From contig JACPVN010000001.1 in assembly GCA_016191715.1 (NCBI GenBank), forward strand, positions 1 through 14,540: a stretch of 14,540 nt of DNA, given 5' to 3'. The notes beneath the pieces are model-generated. The model saw only the letters and a program-made list of their open reading frames with translations, was not told where the DNA came from and made no database searches. Each line of letters starts with the position of its first letter. Position 1 is the first letter of the stretch. Below, piece by piece: positions 6,897 to 13,266 of the stretch. The stretch is from Ignavibacteriota bacterium (GTDB lineage Bacteria > Bacteroidota > Ignavibacteria > UBA10030 > SZUA-254). Position numbers and translations under genes: made by a program.

Positions 6897-9698
6897 TTAC
6901 TTCTCCTCTACTTTCATAGTTGCCGTTTCGGGTAGTTTAATTTTATTCCAGTCAATCCCGCTGGTTTCGGATTTTCCGAATTCTTTTGGATGTAAATACT
7001 TGCCTTTGTTCTCTGCTTCTTTTTCAACTTCAGAAATTATTCTATTAGCATTTGCATAAGCATCTTTGCGTACGCCAGTAATCTGCCAACTCACTCTCAT
7101 CCCATTTTTCCCGCCAGCAATTTTGAAATGATTGTTATTTATCTCTTCAGCAATAAATATTTGTGCATACGAACCAAGACATGTAAGTTGATAACGAAAA
7201 TCTTTATTGAGGGCATCAAAGTATTTTGGTAATTCAACCCATTGTTCTCCGTTTCCATCGAGTTCGACAACACCGTCATAAATGTTTTTCATATCTGGAC
7301 TCTCTACAAAAGAATGGTAAAGATATTTGTTTTCAGGATCAAGCGGATGATCAATTTTGAACGATCCACCTCCCTTGGACAAATTGCCAGTAACCGATAC
7401 TCGGCCATAAAAATAACCAGCATAGCCAGTAGTATTGCTGTTATTATTAGAACCATAAACCCCTTGACCTGACGTGGTGGTACCGTAGATACCTGGTCCG
7501 CTGCTATTTAATCCAATCACTCCACCATATGATGAAGAAGTTGTACGTCCATAAACACCAGAATTATTACTGCTAGATCCTTCAATTGCTGAGTATGAAG
7601 ATGAAGTAGACGTACCGAATATTCCAACTGCAGTAGATCCACCCTGACCATAAATACCATAGCCAGTTGTTGATTTCCCCCAAACCCCATATGCAGATGT
7701 TCCAGTATTTGCTTCACCTATTACGCCATATCCATTGTTCGCCGTTGATACTCCAAATACACCCCCATACGTGCCACTTGCAGAAGAACTACCATATACT
7801 CCTGAACTCGTAGTACTAATTCCTGCTATCGGAGATGTATAACTTGCAATCAAATTTCCAGCATGTATTGCCGCAGCTTTTCCTGTTCCATCTATCCAAA
7901 AATTTGCACTAGACTGTGCGCTTGAATTCTGATTATTAATATAACTTCCTCCACCACCAGCAGTCCCAGGCTCCCATCGTGATTGAGCATTATTCCATTT
8001 TAACACCTGACCATCTGACGGTGCAGTTGATGCTACTGTTCCATTTTGGATTTTTCCAACAGTGAGGTTATTGTATGCTCCAGTTACATCTCCACTGAAA
8101 CCTTGGCCTTCGTTTATAAACCTCGAATCATATACACTACCATCTTGATATGAACTTGAAAGTGAAAGCGTACCACTTGTAGTGATAGGATTATTTGGAT
8201 TTGCACTTAATCCCGTGCCAGCAGTTATTGAGGTAACGGTACCGCTACCTCCACCGCTTGGTGCTTGTTGCCATGTTCCTACACCACTTGCATCTGAAGT
8301 TAATACATAACCATTTGTGGGACTAGTTGTAAGCTTAAAGCCCGTCGTTTGTAATTGCCCCAGTACGTTTACTTTTCCTTCAAATTTGCCTGCAAGACCA
8401 CTGATGCTTGAGGCCCAAAGTCCGTTGCCTGTGGTACTGTGTGCATACAAGGCAGTGCCTTCATTTGATTCTGCTTCAACCCCATATGTATTACCTTTAA
8501 ATAACCCACCCGTAATAAGATTTTCTGTGACTACCTCCACGCCAGTGGATAATAGGCAAGAAGCGGTTGATCCTATTCCTGGAATTAAGTTAATAAGACA
8601 ACCTGCACCTCCTGAGATTAGGCTCATGAAAGCATCTGGTTGTTGTAAAACCTGCAGTTGTTTTGTAGATAGCGTTTGGTAAACACTGGGACTTGATACT
8701 AAAGTTATACCTCTATTAGTATTTAATGGATACAAAGTGTTTGGTTCTTGATTAGTTGAAGCCCCAATTCCATTTACATAAAGTGCAGAATCAGCATTTG
8801 CAGCGCGAGGTGGCTTAAAATCCGGAGCCACATCCTCGGTTTTAATAGAAAAATTTTGAATTTTGTCACTTGTAATTGCATCAGGTGCTATTTTTTCCCT
8901 CGTGATCTTTGCATCGGCTATTTTACTTGTTGTTATCGCTCCGTTCTCAATCTTGTTTTCTGAAATAGCATTATCGGAAATTTTGTTTTTCGTAACTTGA
9001 TTATCTCCTATTTTGTCTTCGGTTACGGCACCGTTAGCAATCTTTGCATTAGTTACATTTCTATCCCTAATCTTAGATTGTGTAATCGCAGAATCAAATA
9101 TATCAACTGATTGAATCCCATAATCTTGAATTTTTTCAGAAGTAATTGAACCATCCGCAATTGGATACGTTACGGAAGAATGTATCTTATTTTGGGTAAT
9201 TGCTCCATCCTGAATTTTACTATTTGTAACCGATGAACTTGCTAATTTGGTACTATCAATACTTCCCGGGGTAACCACGGTCGGTGGTGCATGTAACACA
9301 GTATCAGCAATCGTTGCCTTCGATGCATTTAAGCTATACCCAACCGATGTCAGTGGCATTCTTTGGGTCATTTCTGATTCACTTGCTAACTGTATGCTTA
9401 ACCAATATGGTTTCTCAAAATTAACTGAACTACCAAATGCTGTTTGAGACCCCAACATTGTGTAAAATAATCCTCGCTTTACTTCAAGATTTTTCGTTTC
9501 CGACCAAATAGCTGTACCGCCTGTTTCACTTTCATAAAGTCGAAAAGTAAAACTATAAGTACCATCAGATTTTGGTGTCCCGAGATTATCAGTGAGCACA
9601 CCCTGATAAGAAATCGTTCTCGGTATTTGTGCATCGGAACGAAATGTCAAAACACTGAGCAATATCAGTATTGTGATAAAGATTGATTTGTACGACAT
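6897..9698 (-). CDS. Fibre-like repeat protein with conserved HPLDPENKYLYHSFVES C-terminal domain
   Basis: This 933-residue protein has a signal peptide (about 1-23) and an N-terminal beta domain (24-126; QIPRTISYQGVLTDN, PLTSVGYSLNA) almost identical to that of the upstream paralogue. Residues 181-290 form eleven exact decapeptides of pattern xDxxITxxKI. A glycine-rich hydrophobic segment (about 358-398) precedes a linker. Residues 631-768 are rich in GVYG/GIYG/GVWG repeats, as in trimeric beta-fibres. The last 160 residues (from about 775) contain HPLDPENKYLYHSFVES and VSWQITGVRKD. I recognise this as a conserved C-terminal module of large bacterial repeat proteins, but know no function for it. 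No T9SS sorting domain is present, so export past the outer membrane is unexplained. The start is supported by AAAGGA at 9705-9710. A phage-tail-fibre-like adhesin is plausible. Confidence 0.88.
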   Translation of the reverse strand: MSYKSIFITILILLSVLTFRSDAQIPRTISYQGVLTDNLGTPKSDGTYSFTFRLYESETGGTAIWSETKNLEVKRGLFYTMLGSQTAFGSSVNFEKPYWLSIQLASESEMTQRMPLTSVGYSLNASKATIADTVLHAPPTVVTPGSIDSTKLASSSVTNSKIQDGAITQNKIHSSVTYPIADGSITSEKIQDYGIQSVDIFDSAITQSKIRDRNVTNAKIANGAVTEDKIGDNQVTKNKISDNAISENKIENGAITTSKIADAKITREKIAPDAITSDKIQNFSIKTEDVAPDFKPPRAANADSALYVNGIGASTNQEPNTLYPLNTNRGITLVSSPSVYQTLSTKQLQVLQQPDAFMSLISGGAGCLINLIPGIGSTASCLLSTGVEVVTENLITGGLFKGNTYGVEAESNEGTALYAHSTTGNGLWASSISGLAGKFEGKVNVLGQLQTTGFKLTTSPTNGYVLTSDASGVGTWQQAPSGGGSGTVTSITAGTGLSANPNNPITTSGTLSLSSSYQDGSVYDSRFINEGQGFSGDVTGAYNNLTVGKIQNGTVASTAPSDGQVLKWNNAQSRWEPGTAGGGGSYINNQNSSAQSSANFWIDGTGKAAAIHAGNLIASYTSPIAGISTTSSGVYGSSSASGTYGGVFGVSTANNGYGVIGEANTGTSAYGVWGKSTTGYGIYGQGGSTAVGIFGTSTSSSYSAIEGSSSNNSGVYGRTTSSSYGGVIGLNSSGPGIYGTTTSGQGVYGSNNNSNTTGYAGYFYGRVSVTGNLSKGGGSFKIDHPLDPENKYLYHSFVESPDMKNIYDGVVELDGNGEQWVELPKYFDALNKDFRYQLTCLGSYAQIFIAEEINNNHFKIAGGKNGMRVSWQITGVRKDAYANANRIISEVEKEAENKGKYLHPKEFGKSETSGIDWNKIKLPETATMKVEEK
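7395..7808 (-). repeat. GVYG-type peptide repeats in the 933-residue fibre protein
   Basis: In the encoded protein (residues 631-768) aromatic-glycine motifs such as GVYG, GVFG, GVIG, GVWG, GIYG and GIFG recur every 10-20 residues, separated by Ser/Thr/Asn/Gly-rich stretches. This pattern is common in beta-stranded tail-fibre-like proteins. DNA identity between units is low, so the repetition is mainly at protein level. Confidence 0.75.
8829..9158 (-). repeat. Eleven 30-nt (decapeptide) coding repeats
   Basis: Codons 181-290 of the 933-residue protein encode eleven consecutive decapeptides ending mostly in KI (for example FDSAITQSKI, ANGAVTEDKI, SDNAISENKI), with no length variation. The strict register suggests one structural rung per repeat. 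Confidence 0.85.
9321..9629 (-). repeat. N-terminal domain copy 1, highly similar at DNA level to 11334-11639
   Basis: This segment encodes the mature N-terminal domain of the 933-residue protein. It matches 11334-11639 over nearly its whole length with few substitutions, many of them silent, including long identical runs such as the part around 9470-9545. The similarity stops shortly after the GYS(L/M)N motif, so only this domain is shared. Recent duplication or gene conversion would explain it. Confidence 0.85.
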
Positions 9699-9752
9699 AA
9701 CATGTCCTTTATATAATGAATGTTGAAAAGTTGAATTAAAGTAAACTCATAG

Positions 9753-11702
9753 TTAAAACGATGTATTATCACGTTCAATTAAATTCCCGGACGTTGATAC
9801 ACCTAGTGGTATGGATTTCAATAGATTGTCAGAAACAAGCATCGGTACATTAGAAGAATATGAAATTGCTTTAGTCCCTTTCAGAAAGCTATTTCCCGAA
9901 ATCTTCACGATTGCATAAATGCCCGGAAAATTATTGAAAATGTTTATTGCTTGAGGATCATTCGTTTGCAATATAAAAGTATTGTCAGCTATCAATAAAT
10001 TTTTATAACTACTATTGCTGCAATCAATTGAGAGTATCTCATTCTCTCCTGCTTTCTTATTATCAAAAACATTTCCGGAAATGACAATAAGCCCAGAGGT
10101 ATATTGCCCTGTTTCAACCTTACTCTGACGACAAATATTGTTTGAAAAAATTGCATCCTGCGGTATGGTTACCTTAGTGCCCGTCATGAAATTATTTTGA
10201 CAACGACTTATGCCCTGTGATGAATAAATATCATAACCGCCGATAGTGCTATTAGTAATCGAGCTATTCTGAATTGAAGAGACACGGAGTAACGTACTAT
10301 TATCTATCTGTGAATTGACGATATCACCGATACTATATTGAGTCGAAGTTGAAATGTTATTGAGTTGAGAACTATAGATATCGGCTTCGTGTGGCAAGCG
10401 GATTGTTCCTTCAAAAATACAATTATGAAATTCTATCCAGTTACCGTCTAACAACACATCCTTAAAATGAGCCCCGCTGATAATAGTATAGTTGCCAAAA
10501 TAGACTGTTTGCGTACCGGTACCCGTAAATCCACCCCCTTGTATTGCGAGTCGTTCTTTCGATTGTAACCGTGTATAATCAGAAGTAATGGAAATTTTTT
10601 CTTTTAAGTTGACATATCTATTACTATTGATTGTCACAGTCTGGTAATTGGTATTATCCATGACTATGACCTGTTCAGAAATAGACGGAGAAACATTCCG
10701 TGCATAATCGGTAGTATCGGAATAGGGCGCTTTGAAGTTTGCAGTTACGTCAGTCCGTAGTATCGTCCCATTAAATATTTTTTCTGTTGTCACCGCATCA
10801 CTTGCAAGTTTTAAATTTGTGATCGCTCCATCGTTAATAACAAATGGTGGTACTTTTCTTACAGTGTCGGCTATGTCTGCATCAGGTGCTTTGAAGGTTG
10901 ATACAACATCAGCACGCTGAATTGTCCCATTCAAAATTTTTTCAGTGGTGACAGCATCAGATGCAAGTTTGGAATTTGTAATTGCTCCATCGTTGATAAC
11001 TAAAGGTGGTACTTTTCTCACTGTGTCGGCTATGTCTGCATCAGGTGCTTTAAAATTCGGTGCAACATCAACGCGTTGAATCGTCCCATCTTGAATCTTC
11101 GCTGATGTAATCGTACCATCAGGAATAAATACTGGCGGTGCTTTCCTTACTGTATCTGCAATGTCAGCATCAGGTGCTTTGAAATTCACACTAACATCAC
11201 TGCGATCTATACTCCCGTCAACGATTTTTTCAGATGAAACACTGTTATTGGGAATCATTCCTGCAACTCTTGCACTGTCTGCAAAATACGTAGGCGGAAG
11301 ATTCGCAACATAACGTGCCGTATCAGCCTTCAGCGAATTCATGCTATACCCAACAGAAGTCAACGGCATTCGCTGTGGCATCTCTGGTTCCCCTGCTACT
11401 TGTATGCTCAACCAATACGGTTTCTCAAAATTAACTGAACTGCCAAATGCTGTTTGCGAACCTAACATTGTATAAAATAAACCTCGCTTTACTTCAAGAT
11501 TTTTCGTTTCTGTCCAAATAGCTGTACCGCCGGTTTCACTTTCATAAAGTCGAAAAGTAAAACTATAGGAACTATCAGATTTTGGTGTTCCCAGATTGTC
11601 AGTAAGTACACCTTGGTACGAAATAACCCTTGGTATCTGTGCTAATGAATAAAAAGAACAAAATACAACTAAGATGATAGTAAGAAGTAGTATGTTTTTC
11701 AT
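9753..11702 (-). CDS. Fibre-like protein with repeat stalk and probable right-handed beta-helix
   Basis: This 649-residue protein opens the operon. It has a signal peptide (1-21, ending SLAQ) and the shared N-terminal domain (22-123; QIPRVISYQGVLTDN, PLTSVGYSMN). Residues 154-336 are a stalk of repeats carrying APDADIADTVRK (at 176, 219 and 272, degenerate at 323), mixed with ITxxKLASDAVTTEKI units. The C-terminal half (about 343-640) is rich in short beta strands, Asn and Ile/Val, with motifs such as ISGNVFDN, IADNTF, ISGNSF and VSDNLL. Those are typical of parallel beta-helix proteins (NosD/pectate-lyase-like fold). No catalytic residues can be assigned and no T9SS sorting domain is present. 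AAAGGA at 11710-11715 supports the start. Surface adhesin or glycan-binding fibre is the best guess. Its stop is 54 nt before the next gene, with no terminator between. Confidence 0.86.
   Translation of the reverse strand: MKNILLLTIILVVFCSFYSLAQIPRVISYQGVLTDNLGTPKSDSSYSFTFRLYESETGGTAIWTETKNLEVKRGLFYTMLGSQTAFGSSVNFEKPYWLSIQVAGEPEMPQRMPLTSVGYSMNSLKADTARYVANLPPTYFADSARVAGMIPNNSVSSEKIVDGSIDRSDVSVNFKAPDADIADTVRKAPPVFIPDGTITSAKIQDGTIQRVDVAPNFKAPDADIADTVRKVPPLVINDGAITNSKLASDAVTTEKILNGTIQRADVVSTFKAPDADIADTVRKVPPFVINDGAITNLKLASDAVTTEKIFNGTILRTDVTANFKAPYSDTTDYARNVSPSISEQVIVMDNTNYQTVTINSNRYVNLKEKISITSDYTRLQSKERLAIQGGGFTGTGTQTVYFGNYTIISGAHFKDVLLDGNWIEFHNCIFEGTIRLPHEADIYSSQLNNISTSTQYSIGDIVNSQIDNSTLLRVSSIQNSSITNSTIGGYDIYSSQGISRCQNNFMTGTKVTIPQDAIFSNNICRQSKVETGQYTSGLIVISGNVFDNKKAGENEILSIDCSNSSYKNLLIADNTFILQTNDPQAINIFNNFPGIYAIVKISGNSFLKGTKAISYSSNVPMLVSDNLLKSIPLGVSTSGNLIERDNTSF
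10695..11243 (-). repeat. Tandem stalk repeats of about 43-53 codons in the 649-residue protein
   Basis: Three APDADIADTVRK motifs plus one degenerate copy recur at residues 176, 219, 272 and 323. The DNA around 10770-10900 and 10930-11060 is close to identical over long runs, so this is a recent tandem duplication of a 159-nt unit, with a shorter 129-nt neighbour. Confidence 0.8.
11334..11639 (-). repeat. N-terminal domain copy 2, partner of 9321-9629
   Basis: This encodes mature residues 22-123 of the 649-residue protein and is the partner of the copy in the downstream gene. It shares long identical stretches, for example across the GLFYTMLGSQTAFGS segment. Confidence 0.85.
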
Positions 11703-11799
11703 AACTTTATCCTTTGTAAATAAATGAATTCTCTACATAAACTTATTGCAACGTTTTATACTCTTTCCAGAAAAAACAACACATTTTTTTTTCTATGAA

Positions 11800-11820
11800 G
11801 GTCGGGATGTTATCCTGACC
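11800..11820 (+). other. Hairpin with a G-U pair on the plus strand
   Basis: GGTCGGGAT and ATCCTGACC flank a 3-nt GTT loop. Nine pairs form in plus-strand RNA, one of them G-U; in minus-strand RNA that position is an A-C mismatch. No T tract follows on the plus strand, so it is not a standard terminator. Confidence 0.5.
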
Positions 11821-11912
11821 TATGTCCTTTACATTTCCTCCCCTTCCCGCAAGTTCATTACCAAATGCATCTAAACCTTTCCGGTAAAGTATTCCCCAAA
11901 AATCAACCTTAT

Positions 11913-11945
11913 CTGCCTGCTCTATGAGTCGTAGACCGCAGGCAG
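11913..11945. other. GC-rich 8-bp inverted repeat
   Basis: CTGCCTGC (11913-11920) and GCAGGCAG (11938-11945) are perfect inverted repeats around a 17-nt loop in otherwise AT-rich DNA. Role unknown; it may be part of a dispersed intergenic repeat. Confidence 0.5.
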
Positions 11946-11964
11946 GCGGGAAGTTCCTCGTCAT

Positions 11965-12018
11965 CCATTCTACGAACCGTAGGTGCCAACGAACCATCAA
12001 CCATTCTACGAAACGTAG
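11965..12018. repeat. 36-bp direct repeat with CTACG/CGTAG mini-palindromes
   Basis: CCATTCTACGAA begins at 11965 and again at 12001, exactly 36 nt later; the 18-nt match is 17/18. Each copy contains the palindrome CTACG-3nt-CGTAG (11970-11982 and 12006-12018). A related CTACGAAAC occurs at the start of the inverted-repeat element near 12071, and CGTAG also occurs at 11930. Confidence 0.7.
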
Positions 12019-12066
12019 TTTAACAATTGGCAATTGACCATTCACAATTGACAATTCTCAATTCCC
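12018..12066. repeat. Seven-unit 7-nt phased array (WATTGAC family)
   Basis: Seven consecutive heptamers without a length change: GTTTAAC, AATTGGC, AATTGAC, CATTCAC, AATTGAC, AATTCTC, AATTCCC. Every unit ends in C. The same words make up the arrays at 13609-13664 and 13709-13869. Confidence 0.85.
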
Positions 12067-12074
12067 CACTCTAC

Positions 12075-12193
12075 GAAACTGTCCGAGAACCCCAACCGCT
12101 CGGTTCAGCGTCCTCGCTGAACCATCAAAACTATTCGCATTCATCACCAAGCGCGGACGCTTGGTGGAGCACCGATAGTTCTCGGACAGTTTC
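12075..12193. mobile_element. 119-bp MITE/REP-like element with 16-bp terminal inverted repeats and two inner hairpins
   Basis: GAAACTGTCCGAGAAC (12075-12090) is the exact reverse complement of 12178-12193. Inside are two perfect 9-bp hairpins with 4-nt loops: GGTTCAGCG-TCCT-CGCTGAACC (12102-12123) and CACCAAGCG-CGGA-CGCTTGGTG (12145-12166). The cores AGCGTCCTCGCT and, on the other strand, AGCGTCCGCGCT differ by one base, so the hairpins are an inverted pair, as in REP doublets. The flanking bases TAC (12072-12074 and 12194-12196) could be a 3-bp target duplication. It has no coding capacity, so any movement would need a transposase (possibly REP-associated) supplied elsewhere. Calling it mobile is inference. 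Confidence 0.6.
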
Positions 12194-12263
12194 TACTACT
12201 TCTCAACTACTCACCTACTCAATTACTCAATTACTTCACACTCCAAGACTCCATCACTCCACC
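12192..12263. repeat. Nine-unit 8-nt phased array (ACTCANN/ACTCCANN family)
   Basis: Nine octamers follow without length change: TCTACTAC, TTCTCAAC, TACTCACC, TACTCAAT twice, TACTTCAC, ACTCCAAG, ACTCCATC, ACTCCACC. The array begins at the right end of the inverted-repeat element and lies downstream of the 228-residue gene. The word set matches the array upstream of that gene at 13114-13192. Confidence 0.85.
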
Positions 12264-12297
12264 AATCCTTTTCTCCCCCGCCCCCATGCCCTCCACA

Positions 12298-12343
12298 CCC
12301 CCTCTCCTATAAAAAGGGCTTGTCTGTCCTAAAGGAGAGGGGG
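12298..12343 (-). terminator. 11-bp palindrome just after the 228-residue gene, possible terminator
   Basis: CCCCCTCTCCT (12298-12308) and AGGAGAGGGGG (12333-12343) pair perfectly around a 24-nt loop, starting 13 nt after the stop codon of the minus-strand gene. There is no T tract after the stem, only a CCTTTTTAT in the loop, so it may instead be a dispersed intergenic palindrome that also protects or ends the transcript. Confidence 0.45.
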
Positions 12344-12356
12344 CATGAAGCAAACA

Positions 12357-13043
12357 TCACGCCGTCGGTGGTGGTGTCGGTTCCTCCGGCAAATGCCTCG
12401 TCCCCAAATCCTTAATCACTCTCGTCGCAATGTATGTGTTATAAAAATCTGGTTCCGGTTCCTGCATCTGCAACATCAACCCGTCTAACGATTCCAACGA
12501 CTCGCGCAACACGGCAATCTGCGATGTCAAACTTGTCCGCATACCCGAACGCAATCCCGTCGCCGCCTGTTGTCCGCCAATCAGTTTCTCGTATGCGCTC
12601 GTCTGTGCATCCAGCGCATCCAACGTATCCTGCTTCACGCCGTAACTCACAAGTTGGTCAACAAACTCCTGAACCTCCTTCTTCATACCATGCACGTACG
12701 CGCCCAACTCCGTATCACGCATCCGCACAAACTTCGTCTCACTGACATCATACTTCACCTTCAACTCCTCCTTATTATTCTTCCGCGCATACGAAAACAC
12801 CGCGCCCGTAACAATGAGAATCCGTTTAATCAACTCATTCTCCGCCGCCTGCTTCCCCGATGCTACCCCATCGGTCGCACTATCCATTGTCGCGTCGCTT
12901 GCCTTCGCCTGCACCGCACCCGTCCGTACCTCCTCCACCGTTTCACCGATAGCGGGGATACTTCCCGTTTTATCCGTGTTGTTATCCATTAACTCCACAA
13001 CACCGTCGCACATTGTTAAAAAATTTTCCTCATGCTTTTCCAT
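12357..13043 (-). CDS. Helical protein of unknown function, array-flanked
   Basis: This 228-residue cytoplasmic-type protein has no signal peptide or clear membrane segment. AGGAG at 13050-13054, 6 nt before the ATG, fixes the start. The sequence is predominantly helical and charged: an N-terminal FLTMCDGVVELMD, a middle AAENELIKRILIVTGAVFSYA with moderate hydrophobicity, then KYDVSETKFVRMRDTELG, LVSYGVKQDTLDALD and a C-terminal PDFYNTYIATRVIKDLGTRHLPEEPTPPP. I have the impression of a multicopy family of similar length in Bacteroidota-like genomes (DFYxxY...ARxIxDxG near the C-terminus), but cannot name a domain or role. It is probably monocistronic, and is enclosed by 8-nt and 7-nt arrays on both sides with a palindrome after its stop. 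G/C-rich codon ends set it apart from the AT-rich surface operon. Confidence 0.82.
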   Translation of the reverse strand: MEKHEENFLTMCDGVVELMDNNTDKTGSIPAIGETVEEVRTGAVQAKASDATMDSATDGVASGKQAAENELIKRILIVTGAVFSYARKNNKEELKVKYDVSETKFVRMRDTELGAYVHGMKKEVQEFVDQLVSYGVKQDTLDALDAQTSAYEKLIGGQQAATGLRSGMRTSLTSQIAVLRESLESLDGLMLQMQEPEPDFYNTYIATRVIKDLGTRHLPEEPTPPPTA

Positions 13044-13094
13044 GATGAACTCCTAAAAATAGTTATGAAAAAATAATTGATTAAGAACTTAAAA

Positions 13095-13100
13095 ATTATA
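13095..13100 (-). promoter_or_regulatory. Possible -10 box of the 228-residue gene
   Basis: ATTATA on the plus strand reads TATAAT on the minus strand, about 50 nt before the start codon in an AT-rich stretch. No matching -35 is seen at 16-18 nt, where the 8-nt array begins, so support is weak. Confidence 0.25.
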
Positions 13101-13113
13101 CAATCTTTACTCG

Positions 13114-13192
13114 ATACTAAATACTCTAATACTCCATTACTCCATTACTCTAATACTCCATCTCTCCAATACTCCAACACTCCATCACTCCA
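13114..13192. repeat. 8-nt phased array upstream of the 228-residue gene (ACTCCANN family)
   Basis: From 13121 nine octamers follow in perfect register: ATACTCTA, ATACTCCA, TTACTCCA, TTACTCTA, ATACTCCA, TCTCTCCA, ATACTCCA, ACACTCCA, TCACTCCA. They are preceded by a 7-nt ATACTAA at 13114. All nine contain CTC at the same position. A weaker continuation runs to about 13224. It lies in the same orientation as the array at 12192-12263. Confidence 0.9.
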
Positions 13193-13266
13193 AAATCTCC
13201 CTTGCTCTCCACTCCCCCTCACCCCCGCATTTTTCCTTAATTTCCATCTTTTCAACTCAAATTCAT

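Larger units (their letters stand above)
11703..12356. other. Non-coding region rich in hairpins and phased repeats
   Basis: No convincing gene is seen here. The minus-strand frame 11743-12054 is open, but its first half is a translation of the short repeats and of the 36-bp direct repeat, so I do not call it. The first 60 nt upstream of 11702 hold the ribosome binding site of the surface operon and presumably its promoter, but no clear -10/-35 pair was found. The rest contains a wobble-paired hairpin, a GC-rich hairpin, a 36-bp repeat, a 7-nt array, a 119-bp inverted-repeat element, an 8-nt array and an 11-bp palindrome, each listed separately. Confidence 0.7.

Noticed and set aside
6897..9698. 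Prophage tail-fibre gene
   Set aside because: The repeats resemble tail fibres, but the protein has a signal peptide and no phage structural genes are nearby.
11743..12054. 103-residue minus-strand coding sequence
   Set aside because: Its N-terminal half translates the 7-nt and 36-bp repeats (LRFVEW appears twice 12 residues apart). The C-terminal half (KVDFWGILYRKGLDAFGNE) could be a gene remnant, but there is no ribosome binding site or recognisable domain.
12027..12332. 101-residue plus-strand coding sequence
   Set aside because: It runs through the inverted-repeat element and the octamer array, so the protein is a by-product of non-coding repeats.
12434..13056. Plus-strand frames opposite the 228-residue gene
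   Set aside because: Compositionally biased (His/Arg/Ser-rich) antisense shadows with no ribosome binding sites; the minus-strand frame has the AGGAG site and balanced composition.
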